Positions 1-7,436 of a stretch of DNA of 15,283 nt are shown piece after piece. Made by a program: the position numbers and the translations under genes. How positions within the stretch are numbered: position 1 is the stretch's first letter; each line of letters opens with the position of its first letter. The notes under the pieces were generated by a model. The model was not told the DNA's origin. It searched no databases and was given only the letters and a program-made list of their open reading frames with translations. The stretch is from Bacteroidota bacterium (GTDB taxonomy: Bacteria > Bacteroidota > Bacteroidia > Bacteroidales > UBA4417), in the NCBI GenBank assembly GCA_020048595.1, contig JAIFMH010000159.1:1-15283 (forward strand), in the 5' to 3' direction.

Positions 1-2
1 CC

Positions 3-2462
3 ACCAAATGGAAACTATCCTACGACGGTCGTAATAAAGAACCGGTTAACCTGCCGATGAAGTTCCCGGTGTTACTTCAGATGGGTGTTGAAGGTATTGC
101 TGTAGGCCTGGCTTCTAAATCACTGCCACATAACTTTGTGGAACTCATTGATGCTTCGGTAGCTGTACTCAGAGGCCAGGATTTTGTTCTGGTTCCCGAT
201 TTCCCTACAGGCGGCATGGCCGATGTTACACGATATAACGATGGACTGCGAGGCGGAAAAGTCCGTATACGTGCCCGCATCAATCAGCTCGACAAAAAAA
301 CGCTGGTTATCACTGAAATTCCATGGGGAACAACTACCGGCGATCTGATCGATACCATTATTTCTGCAAGCGAAAAGGGAAAGATCAAAATCCGCAAGAT
401 TGATGATAATACAGCACAGAATGTAGAAATCCTGATTCACCTGCAACCCGGTGTTTCACCTGATCAATCCATTGATGCGCTTTACGCTTTTACTGATTGC
501 GAACGTTCCGAATCACCTAACTCATGTGTGATTCATCAGGGCAAGCCTCATTTTATGGGGGTAAAAGAAATACTTCGCATTTCGGTTCAGCGAACTGTTG
601 AAATGATCAAAATGGAACAGCTGATCCGTCAGCAGGAACTAATGGAATCGTTGTTGTTCGCATCCCTCGAACGCATTTTCATCGAAAACCGCATTTACCA
701 CGATATTGAAGAATGCAGTACATGGGAAGCCGTACTCGAAGCTATAGATAAAGGACTTGAACCTTATAAGCCTGATTTTTACCGTACAATTACAGAAGAC
801 GATTTAGTGAGGCTTACTGAAATCCGCATAAAACGTATTTCGAAGTTTAACTCCTTTAAAGCAGATGAGCATATTAAGAACCTGAATGAAGAATTACTCG
901 AAGTAAAACACAACCTGGAGCATCTTACCGAATTTGTGATTGCGTTTTACGAAAATATCCGCAGAAAATATGCTGCAGGACGCGAACGTAAAACTGAACT
1001 CCGGAATTTCGAAAGTATAGAAGCTGCTGCCGTTGCTGCTGCCACGCAGAAATTATATGTTAACCGCGAAGAAGGTTTTGCCGGCTTCGGACTTAAAAAA
1101 GATGAGTTTGTTTGCGATTGCTCTGATATTGACGACATTATTGTTTTCCGTGAAGACGGCACATTCGCTGTTACACGGGTGGTAGAGAAAGCTTTTGTTG
1201 GCAAGAATGTTATCCATATCGACGTTTTTAAAAAGAACGACGACCGCACTGTATACCATGTTGTGTACCAGGATGGCCGCCTGGGAGCAGTATATGTTAA
1301 ACGATTTGCTGTAACAGGTGTGGTGCGTGATAAGGATTATGTGTTAACCAAAGGAAGCCCCGGATCGAAAGTGCTGTATTTTACTGTAAATCCAAACGGC
1401 GAATCGGAAATAATTAAAGTTAGCCTGAAACCAAAGCCACGACTCAAAAAACTCAATTTCGATTTCGACTTTTCGGAACTGGCAATCAAGGGCCGAAGCT
1501 CACAAGGGAATGTGCTGAGTAAAAACCCTGTTAAGAAAATAGTACAGGCCGAAAAAGGATTTTCAACCCTCGGAGCACGTCAGATATGGTTCGATGATAC
1601 CGTTTTACGTTTAAATACCGATCAGCGCGGGCAATATGTCGGCGCTTTTAAGGATGACGACAAAATACTTACACTTACACGTTCCGGATTTTACAGGTTG
1701 ATGAGTTTCGATTTATCGAATCATTTCGAAGAAGATATGATGCATATCGAAAAATTCAATTCTGCAAAAGCACTCACCGTTCTTTACTACAGTGAACTAA
1801 AGAAGGCTTATTTCATCAAGCGTTTTATTCCTGAATTTTCGGATAAAAAAGTGTGCATGTTTCCTGAAGAAGAAGGCAATAAGTTTGTAAAAGTAGTTTC
1901 GGATAAGAGACCGCAGATTAAAGTCGAATATGACAATGAAGGAGCTAAAAAACCGGTTGAACCTGAAGAGATCATTATTGATGAGTTTGTTGAAATAATG
2001 GGTGTTAAAGCCAAAGGGAAAAAACTCAGCAATCATCCGGTGAGTTTAATTACCTGGCTCGATCCTATTCCGGTTGAAGAAGAGGAAGAAATTGAGGCAG
2101 ATGAAGAAGATATTACCGAGAATGGCGACGTTGAGGATGAAAATGAAGTTGAATCTGAGATTGAACTGGATGAAATTGAAATTCCTGAAGCAGAAGAAGA
2201 ACAGTTAGTTATTGAAGGTATAATAGATTCAGTAGAAACAGAGAAAATAAAGGCAACAAAAATTCCGAAAGAACCGAAACAACCTAAGGAGCCTAAGGAG
2301 CCTAAGGAGCCTAAAAATACCAAAGAACCAAAGGATTCTAAAACGGTGAACGAAATTAAGGAATCAAAAGCACCAATACAACCAGTAAAACCGGTAAAAC
2401 CACCCGATTTCCCTGATGATGACGAAGATCTGGGAACCGGCATTCAAATGTCGTTGTTTTAA
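3..2462 (+). CDS. parC: DNA topoisomerase IV subunit A (ParC), 5' end missing
   Basis: This is the breakage-reunion subunit of a type IIA topoisomerase, which with ParE unlinks replicated chromosomes and relaxes supercoils. The frame is open to the window edge. The first visible residues (NLPMKFPVLLQMGVEGIAVG) match the GyrA/ParC segment after the catalytic tyrosine, so the winged-helix domain and active site lie outside the window and about 140-150 residues are missing (inferred from the family). The 819 visible codons run through PDFPTGG, the tower and coiled-coil region, then a beta-rich C-terminal domain. I see no canonical GyrA box, which favours ParC over GyrA. From about visible residue 691 the protein becomes a very acidic linker, then a Pro-Lys-Glu repeat tract (about 754-779), and it ends in QMSLF. 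The ATG at 57 is internal and should not be taken as the start. The next gene, fprA, lies on the same strand after a palindrome array. Confidence 0.93.
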   Translation, partial: TKWKLSYDGRNKEPVNLPMKFPVLLQMGVEGIAVGLASKSLPHNFVELIDASVAVLRGQDFVLVPDFPTGGMADVTRYNDGLRGGKVRIRARINQLDKKTLVITEIPWGTTTGDLIDTIISASEKGKIKIRKIDDNTAQNVEILIHLQPGVSPDQSIDALYAFTDCERSESPNSCVIHQGKPHFMGVKEILRISVQRTVEMIKMEQLIRQQELMESLLFASLERIFIENRIYHDIEECSTWEAVLEAIDKGLEPYKPDFYRTITEDDLVRLTEIRIKRISKFNSFKADEHIKNLNEELLEVKHNLEHLTEFVIAFYENIRRKYAAGRERKTELRNFESIEAAAVAAATQKLYVNREEGFAGFGLKKDEFVCDCSDIDDIIVFREDGTFAVTRVVEKAFVGKNVIHIDVFKKNDDRTVYHVVYQDGRLGAVYVKRFAVTGVVRDKDYVLTKGSPGSKVLYFTVNPNGESEIIKVSLKPKPRLKKLNFDFDFSELAIKGRSSQGNVLSKNPVKKIVQAEKGFSTLGARQIWFDDTVLRLNTDQRGQYVGAFKDDDKILTLTRSGFYRLMSFDLSNHFEEDMMHIEKFNSAKALTVLYYSELKKAYFIKRFIPEFSDKKVCMFPEEEGNKFVKVVSDKRPQIKVEYDNEGAKKPVEPEEIIIDEFVEIMGVKAKGKKLSNHPVSLITWLDPIPVEEEEEIEADEEDITENGDVEDENEVESEIELDEIEIPEAEEEQLVIEGIIDSVETEKIKATKIPKEPKQPKEPKEPKEPKNTKEPKDSKTVNEIKESKAPIQPVKPVKPPDFPDDDEDLGTGIQMSLF
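2283..2318 (+). repeat. 9-bp tandem repeat inside parC (Pro-Lys-Glu tract)
   Basis: Three exact head-to-tail copies of cctaaggag occupy 2283-2309, and a diverged fourth copy (cctaaaaat) follows at 2310-2318. The unit is a multiple of three, so it encodes repeated Pro-Lys-Glu in frame. The surrounding codons continue the same KEPK pattern (about 2263-2340) with more varied DNA, which suggests an older repeat with a recent exact expansion in the middle. Copy-number change here would lengthen or shorten the tail without breaking the frame. Confidence 0.85.
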
Positions 2463-2466
2463 CAAC

Positions 2467-2586
2467 GTAGAGACGCGAGGCTCGCGTCTCAGACACAAAA
2501 AATAATAATCCCCATAGAGACGCGAGGCATCGCGTCTCAGAAACAAAACATTAACCCTGTAGAGACGCGAGGCATCGCGTCTCTAC
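2467..2586. repeat. Three tandem palindromic repeats between parC and fprA
   Basis: Three copies of one palindrome fill the parC-fprA gap. Copy 1 pairs gagacgcgag (2470-2479) with ctcgcgtctc (2481-2490) around one base. Copy 2 pairs gagacgcga (2517-2525) with tcgcgtctc (2530-2538) around a ggca loop. Copy 3 extends the stem to 12 bp, gtagagacgcga (2559-2570) with tcgcgtctctac (2575-2586), around the same loop. Copies 2 and 3 share an identical core; copy 1 lacks one loop base. Copies begin 47 and 45 bp apart, and an A-rich spacer (agacacaaaa or agaaacaaaa) follows copies 1 and 2. All arms are perfect. No T-run follows on the plus strand, so this is not a textbook terminator, though the hairpins could act on the transcript. 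It resembles dispersed REP- or MITE-like palindromes of bacterial intergenic regions; no transposase is nearby. Confidence 0.9.
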
Positions 2587-2610
2587 GGTTCAAAATAAAA
2601 AATTAAATTT

Positions 2611-3825
2611 ATGATTGACGATAAAATTCTTGAAATCACCAAAGATGTGCATTGGGTTGGCGTGCTCGATCGCGAACTGGTTACATTTGATGTTGTAATG
2701 CATACGCCTTATGGTACAACATATAATTCATATTTCATCAATGCGGATAAAAAAACGCTTGTTGAAACTGTTAAAGACAAATACTTTCCTACTTTCCTCG
2801 AAAAGCTGAAACAGCTTACCGATCCGGCTGAACTGGAGTACATAGTTGTAAACCATACTGAACCCGACCATTCTGGCAGCTTACATAAACTCCTGGAAGT
2901 TGCGCCTAATGCAACTGTTGTAGGCAGCGGAAATGCCATCCGTTACCTGAAAGACATGCTTGGACGCGATTTCAAACACCTTCAGGTACGTGATGGAGAT
3001 GTGCTTGACCTTGGCAATAAAAAGATCAAAGTAATAGGTGCAGCTAACCTCCACTGGCCTGATAGTATTTATACATTTCTGCAGGATGAAAACATCCTTT
3101 TTACCTGCGATTCATTCGGTGCACATTATTGCGACTCACGGATGTTCGACGACAAGGTTGGTAACTGGGACGAAGCTTTCCGTTATTATTTTGATGTCAT
3201 ACTTAAACCATTCAGCAAATTTATGCTGAAAGCTATTGAACGAATCCGCCCGTTGCCAATCAGTATGGTTTGTCCGGGTCACGGCCCGATCCTGCGCTCC
3301 AACTGGAAGAAATATGTGGATATGAGCGAAAAGTATGCAAAGGAAGCCCTTTCGCTGGGGGAAAAACCTATGGTTTTTATCCCTTATGTTTCAGCCTACC
3401 ATAATACATCCACTTTGGCCGAAGCCATTGCAAAAGGAGTTAGCCAGGTTCCCGGAGTTCATGTTGAAGTTCATGATATCGAAAATATGTCGTTGGAACA
3501 CCTGGAGTATTATATGGCAAATTGTACCGGTGTAATGGTTGGTTCACCAACTATTAATCAGAACATACTTATGCCGGTGTACCAGCTGTTTGCAGCCATA
3601 AATCCTATCCGCGACAAAGGTAAACTTGCCTCATCGTTTGGTTCGTATGGCTGGAGTGGCGAAGCTGCAAAAATGCTCGAATCCAATATGGCCAATCTAA
3701 AACTGAAATATTTCCAGGAAGGATTGTATATCAAATTCACTCCCCACGAAGAAGGAATTAATAAAGGTATCGCTTTTGGAAAAGCATTTGCAGAACAAAT
3801 GTTGCAGAACCTGGCAACAGAATAA
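2611..3825 (+). CDS. fprA: Class A flavodiiron protein (FprA, O2/NO reductase)
   Basis: A cytoplasmic flavodiiron protein that reduces O2 to water and/or NO to N2O, usually in anaerobes or microaerophiles. The 404 residues match the two-domain class A length. Residues 1 to about 250 form a metallo-beta-lactamase-like domain with an apparently complete diiron site: H82-x-E84-x-D86-H87 (in NHTEPDHSGS), H148, D167 (CDSFG) and H224 (CPGHGP). A flavodoxin-like FMN domain follows from about residue 254 (MVFIPYVSAYHNTSTLAEAI, then GSPTIN and SFGSYGWSGEA). No rubredoxin or flavin-reductase extension is present, so electrons must come from a separate partner not seen here. The ATG at 2611 starts just upstream of the conserved N-terminus; the bases before it are A/T-rich without a Shine-Dalgarno sequence, as is common in Bacteroidota. 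Substrate preference cannot be read from the sequence. The palindrome array lies immediately upstream and a lipoprotein gene 31 bp downstream. Confidence 0.95.
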   Translation: MIDDKILEITKDVHWVGVLDRELVTFDVVMHTPYGTTYNSYFINADKKTLVETVKDKYFPTFLEKLKQLTDPAELEYIVVNHTEPDHSGSLHKLLEVAPNATVVGSGNAIRYLKDMLGRDFKHLQVRDGDVLDLGNKKIKVIGAANLHWPDSIYTFLQDENILFTCDSFGAHYCDSRMFDDKVGNWDEAFRYYFDVILKPFSKFMLKAIERIRPLPISMVCPGHGPILRSNWKKYVDMSEKYAKEALSLGEKPMVFIPYVSAYHNTSTLAEAIAKGVSQVPGVHVEVHDIENMSLEHLEYYMANCTGVMVGSPTINQNILMPVYQLFAAINPIRDKGKLASSFGSYGWSGEAAKMLESNMANLKLKYFQEGLYIKFTPHEEGINKGIAFGKAFAEQMLQNLATE

Positions 3826-3856
3826 TACAGTGCTTTTCAAATGTAATTAGTAATTG

Positions 3857-4681
3857 ATGGTAAGATTTTTGGGAGTAATTAGTTTATTGGCACTGCTGCT
3901 GGTTTCAGCATGCAGTCCCGAACGCAACCTTGCCCGGAAATACGTAAAGAATCATACCGGAAATGGTATAATGATCATACCACTGAATGAACTCTACAAG
4001 GATAACCTTTCAATAAGCTACGATTCAGCAATAACATACAGTCCCCAACAATTTGATTCAATTGCCTGGGTGCAATCCTATTTTATAAAAAAAATCTCCG
4101 ATTCTGCTTTCCTTACCAGGTTTACGAACAGCATGATTACAGAGCTTTCGAGGATTGGATATGATGTTTATATGGATGCCAGTTCAGATGTCTTTTTTGG
4201 ATTGCCTGATCCCAAATGGATAATCCAGATTGCACAGCTTCAGCTGAATGAAGAATACAAGAACAAGTATTATGAAATGTATTCTGTTGAAACCGGTGAA
4301 CCCTATTCCGAAGGGATTAGGGTAAACCAGGTTAGCATGAGTAGCTGGCTCGAAGTGAGCAGGACCAATACCGGCAATAAACAGGTCTTGTTCCTCGAAG
4401 GATACATTGAGGATGAGATTCGCAACAAAGTTAACTTAAACCTGATGGAGGGAAGTGTTGAAGTTGAACAGATACGCGATTCAGTTGGAATTGCTGATCT
4501 CTACCTGATGGCGGATCAATCGGGGCAAAAGCACGCACAAATGCTGTTCGATTATTTTATGAACGACTATATTCGCGAAAACCTACCATCCGGAATTGTA
4601 AACAGGCTGTATTTCCATTACGATAGTAAAAAGAAGTCTCTGAACCGGGGACTAAAAGAACGATTTGACGTTGTAAATTAG
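3857..4681 (+). CDS. Lipoprotein of unknown function, first of a tandem pair
   Basis: I do not recognise the family. The 274-residue product begins with a short basic N-terminus, a hydrophobic stretch and a lipobox (LVSAC, Cys19), so it should be lipidated and anchored in an envelope membrane. The sequence after Cys (SPER) is not strongly acidic, so surface export is not clearly signalled. No other membrane segment is seen. Conserved with the next gene are IIP..EL.KDN (about residues 40-52), FTNS.ITEL (about 89-97), I.IA.LQL.EE, and near the C-terminus DLY.MAD..G.KHA..L.DYF..DYIR..LP (about 214-243). The ATG at 3857 is preferred; an in-frame TTG lies just before it at 3854. The gene starts 31 bp after fprA stops, so shared transcription is possible. 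Function is unknown, and the order relative to fprA may be incidental. Confidence 0.85.
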   Translation: MVRFLGVISLLALLLVSACSPERNLARKYVKNHTGNGIMIIPLNELYKDNLSISYDSAITYSPQQFDSIAWVQSYFIKKISDSAFLTRFTNSMITELSRIGYDVYMDASSDVFFGLPDPKWIIQIAQLQLNEEYKNKYYEMYSVETGEPYSEGIRVNQVSMSSWLEVSRTNTGNKQVLFLEGYIEDEIRNKVNLNLMEGSVEVEQIRDSVGIADLYLMADQSGQKHAQMLFDYFMNDYIRENLPSGIVNRLYFHYDSKKKSLNRGLKERFDVVN

Positions 4682-4781
4682 CTTTTGAAAAATTGAGAAA
4701 TAAGAAAAAAAAGCAGGCAAAGAAATATAAATTCGAAATACTTTCTGGCAAGATAATTGATGGAATAAGTGTTATTATTGT

Positions 4782-4832
4782 ATGAAAAGCAAGCTACTGT
4801 TGCTATACTTATTTTTTAATTCAAACAGATGA
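4782..4832 (+). other. Possible 16-codon leader ORF overlapping the next start
   Basis: An ATG at 4782 opens a short reading frame encoding MKSKLLLLYLFFNSNR. Its TGA (4830-4832) overlaps the ATG of the following lipoprotein gene (4829-4831) as ATGA. The arrangement would allow translational coupling, and the basic-then-hydrophobic peptide resembles the start of a signal peptide. It could equally be a chance ORF in AT-rich DNA or a decayed alternative start, and there is no recognisable ribosome binding site to support it. Confidence 0.2.
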
Positions 4833-5764
4833 GCAGACATTTACAAATATTCAGTTTATTTATTTTATTGCTCCTTACATCCTGCATAACCGAGCAAAAG
4901 CTTGCTGATCAATACCTGTTTCAACTCCCCGAGAGCCCTGTTTTCATAATCCCTAAGTACGAGCTTTTTAAAGATAATTTCACTGTAGCGTTTGATACCA
5001 ATGTGCAATATTCAAATGAACAATACGATTCAATTGAATGGGTTCAGTCCAATTACATTCAGTATATTTCCGATTCACTTTATCTCTCACTTTTTACAAA
5101 TTCACTTATTACTGAACTCTCTGCGCAGGGCTTTAATGTATTTGTCAGCGACAGTTCCGTACTCTTTGACTCACTCACTGATCCAAAAAAAGTAATAAGA
5201 ATTGCTGAACTTCAGTTAAGCGAAGAACATGGAATTGAATATGATCTTGAAAAAATCAGTAAAAATGAGATAGTTACCCGATTTGGATTCTATGGCAACA
5301 GCGTTTGTTTAAATTCATGGTTAGAAATTCTTCGGCCTGACAGTTCACAAATGCAGGTTTTGCATCTTGAAGGATGCCTAACAGATAACATTGCTTCGGG
5401 AATTAATGTTGATGAATTAAAAGATGACTTTGATGGTCAGCAACTGCGCGATTCAATTGAAATAGATGATTTATATACGATGGCAGATGAATTCGGCCGA
5501 AAACATGCTGAGCTTCTGATGGATTATTTTTTAACTGATTACATTCGCACACATTTGCCGAAATATTTTGCCCCTACCATGGAATATTACCATTACGACC
5601 GAAACTCGAAATCAATAGTACCAGCATTGCAGGAAAGGTTTGAAATAGTAAATGAAGAGGGCAGACCTGGTTTTATGAATCAGTATCAATGGTATGATGG
5701 ACCATCCAGCGATGAATTCGATGGTATTGTAACCGGGGATAAAATAAAAGTATTAATAGAATAG
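4829..5764 (+). CDS. Lipoprotein of unknown function, second of a tandem pair
   Basis: A paralogue of the gene upstream; the family is not recognised. The 311-residue product has a type II signal peptide with lipobox LLTSC (Cys19) followed by ITEQ. It aligns with the first copy along nearly its whole length: FIIPKYELFKDN, QYDSIEWVQS, ISDS, FTNSLITELS, IRIAELQLSEE, SWLEI, VLHLEG, LRDSIEIDDLYTMADEFGRK and DYFLTDYIRTHLP. It carries a C-terminal extension of roughly 35 residues beyond the shared ERFEIVN end, rich in aromatic and acidic residues, which the first copy lacks. The middle of the shared region (after LQLSEE) is the most diverged. The pair most likely arose by tandem duplication and then diverged well, because similarity is clearest at protein level. 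The ATG at 4829 is well placed for the signal peptide. An envelope role is inferred only from the lipobox. Confidence 0.85.
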   Translation: MSRHLQIFSLFILLLLTSCITEQKLADQYLFQLPESPVFIIPKYELFKDNFTVAFDTNVQYSNEQYDSIEWVQSNYIQYISDSLYLSLFTNSLITELSAQGFNVFVSDSSVLFDSLTDPKKVIRIAELQLSEEHGIEYDLEKISKNEIVTRFGFYGNSVCLNSWLEILRPDSSQMQVLHLEGCLTDNIASGINVDELKDDFDGQQLRDSIEIDDLYTMADEFGRKHAELLMDYFLTDYIRTHLPKYFAPTMEYYHYDRNSKSIVPALQERFEIVNEEGRPGFMNQYQWYDGPSSDEFDGIVTGDKIKVLIE

Positions 5765-6050
5765 GCGCTTGTGACAGACTAATAGTCTATATTTTTGATC
5801 ATATCTTGAATTTGGAGTTAGTTCCGGAAAAGATTTTAGAGTGAATTATCGGAACCTTTATGAAATTAATTCAGGGAATTTAAATTCAAAAAAATCGAAT
5901 AGATTAATCATCTTCAAAATCCCAGTCCCAAAAATCAATACAAGCATCGGATGACCACTAAATTATCTCAAATTTCCCGGAAGCTCAGTCATCAACAATT
6001 GAATGATTACTTTTACACAAAATAAATTACTTCTCTAAATTCACAGCCCC
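5765..6050. other. AT-rich intergenic gap with a small palindrome
   Basis: This 286-bp gap separates the second lipoprotein gene from ppnP. Shortly after the stop codon there is a 13-nt palindrome (agactaatagtct, 5776-5788) followed by atattttt, which might be a weak terminator, although the stem is short and AT-rich. A further weak inverted pair gttccg/cggaac (5821-5826 and 5850-5855) has a long loop. The segment around 5915-5935 (aaaatcccagtcccaaaaat) resembles the repeated-word spacer at the end of the window. No convincing gene or RNA was found in it. Confidence 0.4.
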
Positions 6051-6332
6051 ATGTTTAAAACAAACGAATACTTCGACGGAAACGTTAAATCCATTGCATT
6101 TGAAATGCCTGAAGGCCCTGCTACCATCGGAGTTATGGCTGCCGGAGAATATAATTTCGGAACTTCTTCAGTTGAATATATGACAGTTACTTCAGGTGAA
6201 TTAACCGTACAGCAACCGGGCGAAACGGATTGGAAATCCTATAAGCCGTTCGAAACTTTTAAGGTTGCCAAAGACGTTACTTTTAAAGTGAAAGCAGCAA
6301 CGGATACTACGTATCTCTGCCTTTATCGCTAA
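6051..6332 (+). CDS. ppnP: Pyrimidine/purine nucleoside phosphorylase PpnP
   Basis: A small cupin-fold enzyme (formerly DUF1255/YaiE) that splits nucleosides with phosphate into free base and ribose-1-phosphate, with broad substrate range in E. coli. The 93 residues equal the usual family length. As I recall the E. coli protein, the hallmark blocks are all here in order: NEYF (residues 5-8), VKSI (12-15), GVM..GEY.F (27-36), E.MTV.SG.L (42-51), TDW (59-61) and YLC.Y near the C-terminus (88-92). It appears to be a stand-alone gene. Its TAA (6330-6332) overlaps by 4 bp the stop of tsaD on the other strand, so the two transcripts converge with no room for a terminator between the coding ends. 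The start has no Shine-Dalgarno sequence. Confidence 0.94.
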   Translation: MFKTNEYFDGNVKSIAFEMPEGPATIGVMAAGEYNFGTSSVEYMTVTSGELTVQQPGETDWKSYKPFETFKVAKDVTFKVKAATDTTYLCLYR

Positions 6333-7348
6333 ATTCCTCCCCGCGAATAAGGCGTTACGTTTTGTGTGGCAAAACTGCCTTCGAGGAATTTATAGTAACC
6401 TGCAACAGCTATCATAGCTGCGTTGTCGGTAGTAAACTGAAAATCAGGAATGTGAACTTTCCAACCGGCTGTTTCCTGCATATCCGAAACAGCTTTCCGC
6501 AATCCCGAATTGGCCGAAACCCCGCCTGCAATGGCGATTTCGGTAATTCCGGTTTGCTTGCTGGCAAGTTTCAGTTTGATCATCAGCGTATTTACAATGG
6601 CTGATTGAATTGAGGCACACAAATCCGGGAGATTGTTCTGCATAAACATGGCATCCTCTTTCAGTTTGTCTCTCAGGAAATAAAGGATGGAAGTTTTTAA
6701 TCCGCTAAAGCTGAAATTAAGATCAGGAATATTGGTTTTCGCGAAAGCGAATGCATCCGGATTCCCTTCTTTTGCATATTTATCTATGAGCGGGCCACCG
6801 GGATATTCGAGCCCCAGTATTTTTGCCGACTTATCAAAGGCTTCACCGGCAGCATCATCAATGGTTTGGCCAATAATCTGCATTTCGTTATAGCCTTTAA
6901 CAACCACAATCTGAGTATGTCCACCCGAAACGGTGAGGCATAAAAAAGGGAATTCCGGTAGTGCTTTCTCTTTGCCGGGCAGAACAACAAAATGTGCCAG
7001 GATATGGGCTTTCAGATGATTTACTTCAATCAGCGGAATATTCAATCCCAGCGAAAATGATTTGGCAAAGGAAGTGCCAACCAATAAAGAGCCAAGCAAT
7101 CCGGGACCACGGGTAAAAGCTACCGCACTTAGATCGCTTTTGCTTATATTTGCATTCTTGAGTGCCTTATCAATAACCGGTATTATATTCTGTTGATGTG
7201 CCCGCGAAGCAAGTTCCGGAACTACACCTCCGAAATCCTTGTGAACCTGTTGGTTAGCAATAACATTAGAAAGTACAATGTTGTCCATTAACACAGCAGC
7301 AGAAGTGTCGTCGCAGGATGATTCAATACCAAGGATATATACAGGCAT
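6329..7348 (-). CDS. tsaD: tRNA t6A37 threonylcarbamoyltransferase TsaD
   Basis: TsaD (Kae1/Qri7/YgjD family, ASKHA fold) transfers the threonylcarbamoyl group from threonylcarbamoyl-AMP to A37 of ANN-decoding tRNAs, working in the cytoplasm with TsaB and TsaE. The 339-residue length is typical. Visible hallmarks are GIESSCDDTSAAVL (residues 7-20), GGVVPELASRAH (40-51), the metal-binding histidines H111 and H115 in NHLKAHILAH, SGGHTQ, a GEAFDK segment, AGGVSANSGLR, and TTDNAAMIA with Asp308, the third metal ligand of the family. The C-terminus SRGGI is also usual. It starts with ATG (complement of 7346-7348), is divergent from tamB, and is convergent with ppnP with a 4-bp overlap. No partner tsa genes lie in the window. 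The gene appears intact. Confidence 0.97.
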   Translation of the reverse strand: MPVYILGIESSCDDTSAAVLMDNIVLSNVIANQQVHKDFGGVVPELASRAHQQNIIPVIDKALKNANISKSDLSAVAFTRGPGLLGSLLVGTSFAKSFSLGLNIPLIEVNHLKAHILAHFVVLPGKEKALPEFPFLCLTVSGGHTQIVVVKGYNEMQIIGQTIDDAAGEAFDKSAKILGLEYPGGPLIDKYAKEGNPDAFAFAKTNIPDLNFSFSGLKTSILYFLRDKLKEDAMFMQNNLPDLCASIQSAIVNTLMIKLKLASKQTGITEIAIAGGVSANSGLRKAVSDMQETAGWKVHIPDFQFTTDNAAMIAVAGYYKFLEGSFATQNVTPYSRGGI

Positions 7349-7436
7349 AAATGTGGATGAAATTAACCGGTTGATATAAGCAAATCAATAACTTAAATCA
7401 AACGGGATATAATTACGAGTATTAAGCTGCAAAAGT

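Noticed and set aside
2033..2443. Minus-strand open frame of 136 codons, Ser/Gly/Phe rich
   Set aside because: It is the mirror of the repetitive Glu/Lys/Pro codons of the parC tail, with low-complexity composition and no sign of a real protein.
57..2462. parC starting at the ATG at 57
   Set aside because: The frame is open to the window edge and the residues before this Met are conserved GyrA/ParC sequence, so the gene is truncated by the window.
2467..2586. CRISPR array
   Set aside because: The repeats are palindromic with only three copies, the spacers are short, A-rich and similar to each other, and there are no cas genes.
2559..2586. Rho-independent terminator of parC
   Set aside because: The hairpin is strong, but it is followed by ggttcaaaataaaa rather than a T-run, and it is one of three like copies.
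5821..5855. Inverted pair gttccg/cggaac as an operator
   Set aside because: Six-base arms with a 23-base loop are within chance expectation and have no supporting context.
5951..6025. 24-codon plus-strand ORF (starts MTTKLSQISRK) in the gap before ppnP
   Set aside because: It is short, has no ribosome binding site, no recognisable similarity and no context; it looks like chance in AT-rich DNA.
6013..6043. Possible promoter for ppnP (TTAC, 19-bp spacing, TAAATTCA)
   Set aside because: Both boxes differ from the TTTG/TAnnTTTG consensus at two positions, which is expected often in AT-rich DNA.
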